NCBI GenBank assembly: GCA_005889295.1
Contig: VBEY01000238.1
Coordinates: forward strand, 1 to 40,157
Reading direction: 5' to 3'
Length of the DNA: 40,157 bases
Source: Chloroflexota bacterium
Lineage (GTDB): Bacteria > Chloroflexota > Limnocylindria > P2-11E
Positions 27,176 to 35,969 of the stretch are shown here, in pieces. Numbering within the stretch: the stretch's first letter is position 1; each line of letters begins with the position of its first letter. The notes beneath the pieces are model-generated. The model was not told the origin of the DNA. It was given only the letters and a program-made list of their open reading frames with translations, and ran no database searches. The position numbers and the translations under genes are program-made.

Positions 27176-27400
27176 CGGCTCCCCTTCTCTTCGCTCGTGC
27201 AACAAAAGCTCCCCACAAACCATCGCGCGATGACCGCCGCCCTGCGCCACACCGAAGGGAAAGACCGAGGGATCCAACGCCCGCTTTCGGAAGCCCGCGA
27301 ACTATACCCCAAGGAGAAGACGCCGCGTCTACTGCTATGCTCATGTGCACACATCGTTGTTTTTTGATCGTTTTGTTTCAGCGGGAGAAGGGACTCGACC

Positions 27401-27538
27401 GTGAAGCGCACCTACCAGCCGAAGACCCGCCGACGTGCGCGCGTACATGGATTTCGCTCGCGCATGAGGACCACCGGCGGTCGTCGAGTGCTCGCCGCGC
27501 GCCGCGCGCGTGGCCGCAAGCGCCTCACCGTCGTCTAG
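27401..27538 (+). CDS. rpmH: 50S ribosomal protein bL34
   Basis: Own translation from GTG 27401: [45 protein letters not shown]. Missing from ORF track (short). Confidence 0.97.
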   Translation: MKRTYQPKTRRRARVHGFRSRMRTTGGRRVLAARRARGRKRLTVV

Positions 27539-27551
27539 AGCCGCGTCATTC

Positions 27552-27899
27552 GTGGACGCCGCGCGTCTGCGGCGGGATGCGGATATCGCCGCGGTGTGGA
27601 GCGATGGAATGAAGATTCAGCATTCGATGTTCGCCCTGCGCGGTCGTCCGAATGGACTCGGCGTGATTCGCGTCGCGGTCGCGGCACCGCGTTCGCTTGG
27701 CCGCGCGGTCGCGCGCAATCGCTCGCGCCGGCGGCTCCGCGAGGCCTTCCGCGGAGCGATCCGTGACCTCGCGCGCGGGCCCGGCTGCGACCTGGTGATC
27801 GTGGCACGTCCGCAGATCGCGTCCGCCGCGTTCGGCGACATTCGCGAGGCCGCGTCCGGAGCACTGGCAGCGCTCAGCAGGCGCGTGTCTGCAACATGA
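27552..27899 (+). CDS. rnpA: Ribonuclease P protein component
   Basis: [15 protein letters not shown]...[31 protein letters not shown] (RNase P protein signature [14 protein letters not shown]). Start GTG 27552 or GTG 27510. Confidence 0.93.
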   Translation: MDAARLRRDADIAAVWSDGMKIQHSMFALRGRPNGLGVIRVAVAAPRSLGRAVARNRSRRRLREAFRGAIRDLARGPGCDLVIVARPQIASAAFGDIREAASGALAALSRRVSAT

Positions 27900-28120
27900 A
27901 AACCGTCGTTCTCGCCGCCCTGCGTTTCTACAAGTCCGCGGTGAGCCCGATGCTGCCGCCTGCCTGCCGTTACACCCCGACGTGTTCGGAGTACGCGATG
28001 GAGGCCGTCGAGCGATACGGCGTCCTGCGCGGCGGCTGGCTGGCGACGAAGCGCCTCTTCTCCTGCCACCCCTGGAGCCGCGGTGGCTACGATCCGGTGC
28101 CGGACCGGCGGTCGGGCTGA
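27896..28120 (+). CDS. yidD: Membrane protein insertion efficiency factor YidD
   Basis: [62 protein letters not shown]. Confidence 0.97.
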   Translation: MKTVVLAALRFYKSAVSPMLPPACRYTPTCSEYAMEAVERYGVLRGGWLATKRLFSCHPWSRGGYDPVPDRRSG

Positions 28121-29082
28121 TGCCACCGATCGTCACCGAGCTGTGGAACGCGCTGCTCGTCTATCCGCTCATCAACCTGCTCGTCCTCGCGGATTACTTC
28201 GTCCACGACTTCGGACTCGCGGTCGTGATCGTCACGGTGGCGATCCGTCTCGCGCTTTTCCCGGTCTTCCGCGCGCAGGTCCGCTCGTCGCGCGCGATGC
28301 AGGAGCTCGCTCCCGCGATGAACGACATCAAGAAGAAGTACGGGAACGATCGCCAGAAGCTTCAGCAGGAGCAGATGAAGCTCTACCAGGAGCGGGGCAT
28401 CAACCCGGTCGGCGGCTGCCTCCCGATGCTCGTCTTCTTTCCGGTTCTCTTCGCCATGTACGCAGCGTTCCAGCAGGTTGGTGGCCTCTCCGGGGCGCAT
28501 GCGCTGACGGTCGAGCAGCTCAGGGACATGGTGCTGTGGCCCTTCCTCCGCTTCACGGTCTCCGACCTACCAGCGGATTCGGCTATCGATCTGACCGCCC
28601 ACTGGCTGCCGTGGGTCACGAGCCTGGCGCAGCCGGACCACCTGTTCTTCAACTTCATTGGGCCGCTGCCCGTCATCTCGGCGCTCCTGCAGCTGGTCGC
28701 GTCGATCCAGGCACTGCCACGGAACCCGCCGCAAACCGACGACCCGACCCAGCGGACGATGCAGTCGATGACCTACTACCTGCCCCTGATCACGATCGTC
28801 TTCTTCAAGGATCTGGCGGCAGGAGTCTTCATTTACTACATCACGACGACGATCTTCCAGATAATCCAGCAGTACTTCGTCATGGGATGGGGTCAACTGC
28901 CTCGCTGGATTCCGCCGCTCGCGAAGATCCCGACGCCCGCGGATCGGACGATGCGGGCACGCGAACTGGCGGCGATCGAAGAGGCTGAGCACGACATGGA
29001 GGAACCTGAAGCCGTGGCGGTGTCAGGCCAAAGCGGCAACGGCGGCGGACGCCGCCGCGGGAGGAGGAGGAGAAAGCGATGA
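28120..29082 (+). CDS. yidC: YidC/Oxa1 family membrane protein insertase
   Basis: FGLAVVIVTVAIRLALFPVFRAQVRSSRAMQELAPAMNDIKKKYGNDRQKLQQEQMKLYQERGINPVGGCLPMLVFFPVLFAMYAAF; ATG at 28120. Confidence 0.96.
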   Translation: MPPIVTELWNALLVYPLINLLVLADYFVHDFGLAVVIVTVAIRLALFPVFRAQVRSSRAMQELAPAMNDIKKKYGNDRQKLQQEQMKLYQERGINPVGGCLPMLVFFPVLFAMYAAFQQVGGLSGAHALTVEQLRDMVLWPFLRFTVSDLPADSAIDLTAHWLPWVTSLAQPDHLFFNFIGPLPVISALLQLVASIQALPRNPPQTDDPTQRTMQSMTYYLPLITIVFFKDLAAGVFIYYITTTIFQIIQQYFVMGWGQLPRWIPPLAKIPTPADRTMRARELAAIEEAEHDMEEPEAVAVSGQSGNGGGRRRGRRRRKR

Positions 29083-29990
29083 GTCCGCTCCGTGGGGAGG
29101 AGTTCACGGGCCGTTCCGTGGAAGAAGCGATCGAGCGCGGACTGCGGGCACTTGGCAAGAAACGCACGGACGTCGAGTACGAAGTCTTGGAAAAGGGCAA
29201 GCCGGCAAATGTCCTCGGTATAGGCGGCGAGGACGCCCGCGTGCTCATCACCTTCGTCGAGGAGGAAGCGCCGTCCGAGCCTCTGCCCGTGATCGACGAG
29301 GCCGAGGTCCCGCGCCGACCCGACGCGTTGCGCGAGCGGGAGCGGCGCGAGGACACCGAGGCCGAGGAGTCGGCCCCGGCGCTCGCCGAGGAGCTCGCGG
29401 CGGGCGCCGAGGTGCTGCGCGACCTGCTCGCGCTCATGGGCGTCGAGGCGGAAGTCGCCCTGGGCGATGGCTCGGGCCGCGAGGGGGTCGAGGTCCTCGG
29501 CCCGGATCTGGGCGCGCTCATCGGGCGCGGCGGCGAGAACCTCGTCGCGTTGCAGCAGATCACGTCGGCGATCACCTCGCGCCGAGTCGGGCGGACAGTC
29601 CACGTCCCGCTCGACATCGAGGGCTATCGGCACCGCCGCGAGGAGCAGCTTCGCGAGATCGCTCGCCGTGTCGCGTCGCGCGTACGTACGAGCGGCCAGG
29701 CCGTGACGCTCGAGCCGATGCTGGCGTACGAGCGCCGGATCGTGCACCTGGCGGTGCAGGACACGCCCGGTGTGAAGACTGAGTCGGTGGGCGTTGATCC
29801 AAACCGCCGCGTCGTCATCAGCTCGACCGCTCCGGGCGCGCGCGGCCCGTCCGAATACCGCCCGCGAGCTCCCGGCGGATTCCGCGGCAGCGGAGGTGGG
29901 CAGGGCCGCTACGGTCCGCGCCGCGGCTTCGGGCCGAGACCAGGCGGATACCGACCGGGATCGAACTTTGATCCGCGAGATCGACCCTAA
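29079..29990 (+). CDS. jag: Jag/KhpB RNA-binding protein (Jag-N, KH, R3H)
   Basis: FTGRSVEEAIERGLRALGKKRTDVEYEVLEKGKPANVLGIGGEDARVLI (Jag_N); LIGRGGENLVALQQITSAI (KH); EPMLAYERRIVHLAVQDTPGVKTESVGVDPNRRVVI (R3H). Confidence 0.94.
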   Translation: MSPLRGEEFTGRSVEEAIERGLRALGKKRTDVEYEVLEKGKPANVLGIGGEDARVLITFVEEEAPSEPLPVIDEAEVPRRPDALRERERREDTEAEESAPALAEELAAGAEVLRDLLALMGVEAEVALGDGSGREGVEVLGPDLGALIGRGGENLVALQQITSAITSRRVGRTVHVPLDIEGYRHRREEQLREIARRVASRVRTSGQAVTLEPMLAYERRIVHLAVQDTPGVKTESVGVDPNRRVVISSTAPGARGPSEYRPRAPGGFRGSGGGQGRYGPRRGFGPRPGGYRPGSNFDPRDRP

Positions 29991-29993
29991 ATA

Positions 29994-30007
29994 GCCCCCG
30001 CGGGGGC
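29994..30007 (+). terminator. GCCCCCGCGGGGGC palindrome after jag, possible terminator
   Basis: 14-nt perfect palindrome 4 nt after the jag stop followed by cctt; no strong T-tract, so weak call. Confidence 0.4.
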
Positions 30008-30050
30008 CTTCCGGAAGTGCGGCTTGGGGCGGTAGCGTTCGATTCCTCGC

Positions 30051-31274
30051 ATGGATGGCAACTGGGCGCCCGCGCGCGTTCGCCGTAACTTCCGGATCGA
30101 CACATTCAGCGCCATCTGCGGCGGCGTGTACATCGCGGTCCTCATCACGTTCATGCCCATCGTCGTCCGCCGGCTCGGTGGATCCACGACCGATGTGGCC
30201 ATTGTCATTGCGGCTCCGTTTGTCGGGCATCTGTTGTCGCCGATCTCGACGTACCTCCTCATGGGCTTTCCTCTTGTCAGAGTCGTTGCGGGCACCGTGA
30301 CCGTCGCGCGCGCGACGTTCCTGGCCGGCGTCCTGGTTGCGGCGACTCCCCTCATGCTCGCCATGACGACGGTCGTCACCTTTGTCATCAGCGTCGCCAA
30401 CATCAGCGCTTACACCGCGCTCATGCATGGGATCTATCCCGATCGCGAGCGCGCCCAGGCGATGGCCAACGTCCGCATCGGCGGAGCGATCGCCGGCATC
30501 GCTGCCGCCGCCGTGGCTGGCACGTTCATCGACGTCATCCCGGCGTCGTGGGTCTTCGCCGCGGCGGCTCTCGTCGGTCTACCGGGGGCGATCGCGTTCT
30601 TCTGGGTCCGCTACGAAGGCTCGGCGAAGGTCGCGGTGCGCAAGTCTCTCCCGACGATTGCGCGCGACGTCTGGGCCGATCACAAGTACCGGCGGCTTCT
30701 ACTCTCGTTCACGGTTTTCGGGATCGGCAACCTGATGAACGTCGCGGTCTACCCGATCCTGCTGGTCGATCACTTCAACGCGTCGAACGCCTTCGTCGGC
30801 GCGATGATGGCGGTCTCGTCGGCCACGATGATCGTGGCGTATTTCGTGTGGGGCCGGATGATCGACCGGGGATCGTCGATCCGGCTCACGCTTCTCATCA
30901 CCGTCGTGACACTGCTCATCCCGATCGGGTACATCGCGGCGGCCGATGTGTGGCTCCTCATACCCGTCGCGATCGTCGCCGGGATCGTGAATGCGGGCGG
31001 CGAGATCACGTTCTTCACGAACATCGTCCAGATCGCGCCTCGGGACAGGATCGCCGAGTACGCGACCGCGCAGTCGCTCCTCATGGGACTCCGTGGCACC
31101 GCCGCGCCGTTCGTCGCGGCGGCGCTTCTCGGGGTCACCGACCCGCGGGTCGTTCTCCTCATCGGCATCATCTTCATGACCGCGGGATGCGCAATCATGG
31201 CCGGCGCGGTCCGTCTCATCGCGCCGACAATCGTGCCGAGCGCGCGCGTGGTCGTCGAGAGCCCCGCCGACTAA
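30051..31274 (+). CDS. MFS transporter
   Basis: Multiple TM segments across 407 aa; FVISVANISAYTALMHGIYPDRERAQAMANVRIGGAIAGIAAAAVAGTFID (MFS-type loop). Confidence 0.85.
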   Translation: MDGNWAPARVRRNFRIDTFSAICGGVYIAVLITFMPIVVRRLGGSTTDVAIVIAAPFVGHLLSPISTYLLMGFPLVRVVAGTVTVARATFLAGVLVAATPLMLAMTTVVTFVISVANISAYTALMHGIYPDRERAQAMANVRIGGAIAGIAAAAVAGTFIDVIPASWVFAAAALVGLPGAIAFFWVRYEGSAKVAVRKSLPTIARDVWADHKYRRLLLSFTVFGIGNLMNVAVYPILLVDHFNASNAFVGAMMAVSSATMIVAYFVWGRMIDRGSSIRLTLLITVVTLLIPIGYIAAADVWLLIPVAIVAGIVNAGGEITFFTNIVQIAPRDRIAEYATAQSLLMGLRGTAAPFVAAALLGVTDPRVVLLIGIIFMTAGCAIMAGAVRLIAPTIVPSARVVVESPAD

Positions 31275-32032
31275 GCCCGGAGGGCGACCCCGCTCGCGCG
31301 CATGGCGCTCACGAAGCGGTCCGCGATCAGCCGGTACCCCTCGTCGGACGGATGGAAGCCGTCCGGCGACACCGTCCCCGATGAGACGAGCGCGGCGCTG
31401 CCCGTGAAGAGATCGACCACCCTGACGCGGCCTGGGTTCCGAGCCGCGATCCCCGCGATGACGTCGTTGTAGGCCTGTATCCCCGCGAGTAGGCGAGCTT
31501 TGTCGACACCCGCGTAGACCGGTACCGCCCGGAGATCGGGCACGTTCCCGACGAAGATCGTCGCGCCCGTCTTCTGGACGAGGTCGTCGACGATCTGCCC
31601 GAGCGCGTCCGCGAACGACGCGGGCTCGATCGTCGCATTCAGGTCATTCACAGCGAGCCAGACCGAGACGAGGCTGGGCTTCTGCGCGATCGCGCCCGGC
31701 AGCTGTTGGGTGACCGCCTGGAGAGCGAGCGAGCCCGAAACGCCGAGGTTGATGTAGGGAGGCGATCCTGTCGGGAGGCGCGCGGCCACCAGCGCGGGCC
31801 ACGACCCGTTTGTGGGATCGGTCGCGCCCACGCCGACACTGTCCGACGCACCGATGGCCACGTAGCGGATGCCCGAGCCCGCCGTGGGGCTCGCGGTCAC
31901 GCTGACTGGTGCGCTGCTCGGGGAGCTCGTCGCCAGCTGTGTTGGCGAAGGCTGGGCTGCGGGTGCGCCGGAGCACGCGGTCACGAAAGCAGCGGAGATC
32001 ACCATGAGGACGGCGATTTCACCTTTCCCCAT
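31271..32032 (-). CDS. SGNH/GDSL-type hydrolase, predicted lipoprotein
   Basis: Lipobox VTACSG near N-terminus; YVAIGASDSVGVGA (block I), VSVWLAVNDLNA (block III), DGFHPSDEGYRLIA (block V). Start ATG 32032 preferred over ORF-track 32146. Confidence 0.9.
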   Translation of the reverse strand: MGKGEIAVLMVISAAFVTACSGAPAAQPSPTQLATSSPSSAPVSVTASPTAGSGIRYVAIGASDSVGVGATDPTNGSWPALVAARLPTGSPPYINLGVSGSLALQAVTQQLPGAIAQKPSLVSVWLAVNDLNATIEPASFADALGQIVDDLVQKTGATIFVGNVPDLRAVPVYAGVDKARLLAGIQAYNDVIAGIAARNPGRVRVVDLFTGSAALVSSGTVSPDGFHPSDEGYRLIADRFVSAMRASGVALRA

Positions 32033-32279
32033 CACGCAGCTCGTCCCGTCGGCTTCGCCTCCGCCGAGGCAGGGGCCCAGGGGGTTGGGGTCCCCGGACG
32101 CGAAGCGGAGCGCGATAGCGCACGCCACGAGCTCAGGGCTGACCACGCCTCGCTGTGCTCGGCTAACTGGGGGCCCTGCCCCCTCGCTCGTCGCGAACGG
32201 GGGCCCCTGAGCGCGTAGCGAATCGCTCCTCGCTCACTCATCATCTGATCGGTACAATTGTCTTGCCTCAAGGGGCCAC

Positions 32280-32632
32280 GGGGATGCGTGGTTTCGACAG
32301 GGCAGGCAGACGGACCGCCGCGAGCCGAGGAACGCCGTTCCTCCTCGTTAATCCGAACGGCAGGCAGACAACTGCCAACACTTCGTACGCTCTCGCTGCC
32401 TAGTCAGTGAGACGTCCTCCCGGTCTCCGCTCCGCGGGCCGGGAAGGGCGATATAAGCGGAGCTGCGGCCCGCCAATCGGCCGGTAGGCGGGCTCAAGTG
32501 AACCGACCTGGCGAGAACGGGGAGCGTGTCGGTGCGCGCCTCGTTCCGCGAGACCAAAGTTCGCCGACTACGCTCGTAGACGCGATCCGCGCGCAAGCCC
32601 TGGACGGGGAGTTCGACCCTCCCCCATCTCCA
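32280..32632 (+). ncRNA. ssrA: Transfer-messenger RNA (tmRNA)
   Basis: 5' GGGGATGCGTGGTTTCGACAGG; 3' GGGGAGTTCGACCCTCCCCCATCTCCA; 5' GGGGATG pairs with 3' CATCTCC over 7 bp (G-U at pair 3). PK1-like CGAGG...CCTCG with GCCGTT/AACGGC, then tag reading frame GCC AAC ACT TCG TAC GCT CTC GCT GCC TAG (32374-32403) = ANTSYALAA*. CCA end not encoded. Confidence 0.95.
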
Positions 32633-32644
32633 CAGAATCGTCGG

Positions 32645-32668
32645 CCGACGGGAGCTCGCTCCTGTCGG
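32645..32668 (+). terminator. Stem-loop just downstream of tmRNA (CCGACGGGAGC TC GCTCCTGTCGG)
   Basis: About 10-bp stem with one G-T pair, 12 nt after the tmRNA 3' end; no U tract, so terminator or processing element is uncertain. Confidence 0.4.
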
Positions 32669-32798
32669 TCCAACGAGAGGATGGCCATGCCCGGTCCTCT
32701 TCTCGTTGCGGACGACCACGGTCGGGCTTCCAACGTGTGTCGGCATCGCCCCGTCATCCTCTACGGTGCGCCGATCGCAGCGAAGGGGGACCTGCCCG

Positions 32799-33740
32799 AT
32801 GAACGCGCTCGACTGGCTGCTCGATGCGGATCCGGCCATCCGCTGGCAGGCGATGCGCGACCTGACCGATGCGCCGGCCAACCAGATCGCCACGGAGCGT
32901 GCCCGCGTTGCCACGGAAGGTTGGGGAGCGCGGCTGCTGTCGATCCGGCAGGAGGATGGACTGTGGCACACCGACAAGTCGGATTCGGAGTGGCCATCGC
33001 TGCTCGCCCTGGGAATGCTCCGCGACATGGGCCTCGACGCTTCGAACGAGCAGGCGCGGAACGCGATCGGTCTCGTCCGCGATAACGCGACGTGGCACTC
33101 GCGCGGCCCATGGCATGGGACACCGGTATTCGCAGGCGAGGTCGAGCCGTGCATCAACGGGCGCGTCGTTGCGGTCGGCTCGTACTTCGGCCTCGACGTG
33201 AGCGGCATCGTCGAGAGGCTGCTCGGCGAGCAGATGGCGGATGGCGGGTGGAATTGCGAGCAGGAGAACGGCTCGACCCGCGGATCGTTCCACACGACGA
33301 TCAACGTCCTCGAGGGCCTTCTGGAGCACGAGCGTGCGACCGGCGGCTCGGCCGAGGTGACAACGGCGCGTGAGCGAGGACATGAATACCTGCTCGAACG
33401 CCGGATGCTGCGCCGGCTGTCGACTGGGGAGCTGATCGATCCAGCCTTCTCCCTCTTCTCGTTCCCGACCGGCTGGCACTACGACGCGCTGCGCGGGCTC
33501 GACTACCTGCGCGCAGCGGGCGTGACGCCTGATGCGCGAGTCGCCGAGGCCATCGACCTGGTCCGCTCCAAGCGTGATGCCGAAGGCCGATTGCCGCTCG
33601 AGAATCAACACGAGAGCGAAATGGTCAACGCTCGCGTCCGCGATCTCGAGTTCGGCATGGAGGAGCGCGCAGGCCGGCCCAGCTACTGGAACACCCTGCG
33701 CGCCATGCGCGTGCTGGACTGGTACGAACGCGGCCGCTAG
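32799..33740 (+). CDS. Prenyltransferase/squalene-oxidase-like alpha-alpha toroid repeat protein
   Basis: ATG at 32799; repeats such as RLLSIRQEDGLWHTDKSDSEWPSLLALGMLRDMGLD, RLLGEQMADGGWNCEQENGSTRGSFHTTINVLEGLLEH, FSFPTGWHYDALRGLDYLRAAG. Confidence 0.8.
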   Translation: MNALDWLLDADPAIRWQAMRDLTDAPANQIATERARVATEGWGARLLSIRQEDGLWHTDKSDSEWPSLLALGMLRDMGLDASNEQARNAIGLVRDNATWHSRGPWHGTPVFAGEVEPCINGRVVAVGSYFGLDVSGIVERLLGEQMADGGWNCEQENGSTRGSFHTTINVLEGLLEHERATGGSAEVTTARERGHEYLLERRMLRRLSTGELIDPAFSLFSFPTGWHYDALRGLDYLRAAGVTPDARVAEAIDLVRSKRDAEGRLPLENQHESEMVNARVRDLEFGMEERAGRPSYWNTLRAMRVLDWYERGR

Positions 33741-33812
33741 ATCCGTTGCGGCCTGTTACTTCGGTTTCAGCTTCAATCTGGGACCGGCCGCGACGCGGCT
33801 GACGGCCACAGA

Positions 33813-34520
33813 ATGCGATTCATGTCGCTCATCTATCTGGTGTTCGTCGCGGTGGGCGCGGCCATCGCCGCGATCGTCGCGCCCGTCTACCTCGATCTCT
33901 TCCGCCGCGAGCTTTCGCGCGCCCATGAGATCGAGAAGGTCGCGATCGGGCTCGGGCTGCGGTTCTCGCGGATGGACCCTGCGTACCTGGGATCGACCGC
34001 CTACCGCTATCCGTTCGAGCTCTTCTCGCGAGGTGTCGAGCAGACCTGCGAGAACTTCATGGTTGGGACGATCGGCTCGGTCGACCTCGTCGCGTTCGAT
34101 TTTCTCTACCGGCAGCGGGTCGACTCCGACGGCGATCCCGACAACGATGTTCGCTCCGAGCCGATTCGGTTCAGCTGCGCGCTCGCGACCGTAGCCGGTT
34201 CACGTCCACACGTCGTCATCGAACCCGCGTTGGCTCCCTTGCCCGTCCGTGCCGACGGTGAGCCGGTGCGTCTCGAATGGGGTGACTTCAACGCGCGGTA
34301 CCGTGTCATCTCACCGGATCGTGGATTCGCGGCCGCGCTGTGCGACCTCAGGCTTATGGCCTGGCTCGTCGACGAGGCGCCGCCACTTCCGCTCACATGG
34401 GAGATCCAACGCGACCAGGTGCTCTGCCGCGCGCCGAGTCTCGAGCCAAAAGACATTGCCGCGTTCGCCAAGGCAGTGCCGGAGTTCGCGCGCCGGATCA
34501 GCCGAGGCGCCTCGGACTAG
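33813..34520 (+). CDS. Uncharacterised protein with N-terminal TM
   Basis: SLIYLVFVAVGAAIAAIVAPVYLDLF TM then soluble domain; no family recognised. Confidence 0.65.
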   Translation: MRFMSLIYLVFVAVGAAIAAIVAPVYLDLFRRELSRAHEIEKVAIGLGLRFSRMDPAYLGSTAYRYPFELFSRGVEQTCENFMVGTIGSVDLVAFDFLYRQRVDSDGDPDNDVRSEPIRFSCALATVAGSRPHVVIEPALAPLPVRADGEPVRLEWGDFNARYRVISPDRGFAAALCDLRLMAWLVDEAPPLPLTWEIQRDQVLCRAPSLEPKDIAAFAKAVPEFARRISRGASD

Positions 34521-34891
34521 CTCGCATAGGAGATGAGCTCGAGCAACGTCCCGTCTGGGTCGCGGAAGTACACGCTCGTGCCAGGCCCCTTCGCTCCGCC
34601 GCGGGTCATAGGCCCGGCCTCAACGCGGATGCCGCGCGCGCGCAGATGCTCGACCGCTTCCTCGATGGCGCCGGGCCATTCAAAGCAGAGGTCGCTGTTA
34701 CCGGGAGCGACCGGAATCCGCGCGAGCATCGCCGGCCGCGTTCCGGGACCGTGTACGTTGAGCTGCTGCTCGCCAACTCGGTAGGCGACTCGCCCGTCGA
34801 TCGCGACGACCTCTGCGCCGAAGACGTCGCGGTAGAAGGCGTTCGAGCGTTCGAAATCGCTGACCGCGATGACGACGTGATCCAGCCGCAC
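34517..34891 (-). CDS. VOC (glyoxalase/bleomycin resistance) superfamily protein
   Basis: VRLDHVVIAVSDFERSNAFYRDVFGAEVVAI...DLCFEWPGAIEEAVEHLRARGIRVEAGP...SVYFRDPDGTLLELISY. Start GTG 34891; GTG 34963 is the alternative. Confidence 0.9.
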   Translation of the reverse strand: MRLDHVVIAVSDFERSNAFYRDVFGAEVVAIDGRVAYRVGEQQLNVHGPGTRPAMLARIPVAPGNSDLCFEWPGAIEEAVEHLRARGIRVEAGPMTRGGAKGPGTSVYFRDPDGTLLELISYAS

Positions 34892-34983
34892 GCCCGCACG
34901 ATAGAGGCGAGTGTCCGAATCGACACTGGGAATAACCGCGGTCCGGAACGCGCTATGCCACACGGACGAATGGAGGGATCTTC

Positions 34984-35514
34984 ATGATCGTCACATCTGT
35001 CATCAGCACCGATCTGGCAATCGCGCTGGTCCGCGCGGTTGTCGGTCTTGTCATCGCGGCGCACGGAGCGCAAAAAGTCCTCGGAGTCTGGGGCGGGCCG
35101 GGCCTTGAAGGATGGACTCAGGGCATCACCCGGATGGGACTTCGGCCGCCGGTCTTCTGGGCATGGGTCTCGGCGTTCGCGGAGCTTGCCGGCGGGATCG
35201 CTTTCGCGCTCGGGTTCCTCTTGCCGGTGGTCGCGGCGGCCCTGACGATCCAGATGGGTGTGGCCATCGCGCGCGCCCACTGGGGCAAGGGTTTCTGGAA
35301 CACGAAAGGTGGGATCGAGTTCCCATTCACGCTCGGCGCGATCGCCGCGATCAACGGCGTCGCCGATCCGGGCGCGTACTCCCTCGATCGGGCGCTCGGG
35401 CTGCCGGCGATGGGCGTCGGCGTCTACGCGGGCGTGCTCGTCCTGGGCGTGCTCGCTTACCTCGTCGGGTCGAGAACCATGGGTGCGCAAGGGGCGGTCA
35501 AGCGCGCGGCCTGA
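34984..35514 (+). CDS. DoxX family membrane protein
   Basis: ALVRAVVGLVIAAHGAQKVLGVWGGPGLEGWTQGITRMGLRPPVFWAWVSAFAELAGGIAFALGFLLPVVAAALTIQM. Confidence 0.9.
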   Translation: MIVTSVISTDLAIALVRAVVGLVIAAHGAQKVLGVWGGPGLEGWTQGITRMGLRPPVFWAWVSAFAELAGGIAFALGFLLPVVAAALTIQMGVAIARAHWGKGFWNTKGGIEFPFTLGAIAAINGVADPGAYSLDRALGLPAMGVGVYAGVLVLGVLAYLVGSRTMGAQGAVKRAA

Positions 35515-35555
35515 GCCTCGCGCTCCGCAAGACCCGTCTATCCTTTCGTGCGGGG

Positions 35556-35861
35556 ATGCCGTCCGTGAAAGAAGCGCTCGTGCGGCTCGACGCGCTGATG
35601 AATCGCTTGATCGAGGCGGACCAGTCTGGGTCCGGGATCGATCCCCTACCCATCGCGAGCGAGCTCGGCCAGATCCGGCAGCTCCTCGCCGAGGCACCGG
35701 CGGTCGTCCGCGCCAGGGGCGGTCAGAAGCATTTCCGCTGCGAAGCCTGCGGGACGATTTCGCATGGCGAAGCCGAGCCCGAGCGCTGCCCCACCTGTGG
35801 CGGGCGCAAGTTCTTCGCCGCGGATATTGAGCAACCCTTCGTGGAGTCGGGCGCCGGGTAG
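35556..35861 (+). CDS. Small protein with C-terminal zinc-ribbon/rubredoxin-like domain
   Basis: FRCEACGTISHGEAEPERCPTCGGRKFF (CxxC...CxxC); ATG 35556; the ORF track's upstream 148 aa is shadow of doxX. Confidence 0.75.
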   Translation: MPSVKEALVRLDALMNRLIEADQSGSGIDPLPIASELGQIRQLLAEAPAVVRARGGQKHFRCEACGTISHGEAEPERCPTCGGRKFFAADIEQPFVESGAG

Positions 35862-35907
35862 ACCGTCCGCTCGGTTGTTTCTGTGACCGACGATGCACTC
35901 GCGCCCC

Positions 35908-35936
35908 TTGTCCTCTTGCTGCGGAGTCCTTATATT
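35908..35936 (+). promoter_or_regulatory. Putative sigma70-type promoter for marR-MFS operon
   Basis: TTGTCC (35908-35913) - 17 bp - TATATT (35931-35936), about 34 nt before the marR GTG. Confidence 0.5.
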
Positions 35937-35969
35937 TCGGCGACTTAACTATTTGGAGTCCGAACCGCA

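Noticed and set aside
25910-27367. 485-aa plus-strand ORF across dnaA
   Set aside because: Antisense of dnaA; no recognisable domains.
32348-33304. 318-aa minus ORF overlapping tmRNA and toroid gene
   Set aside because: Overlaps ssrA structure and the antisense strand of a better-supported CDS.
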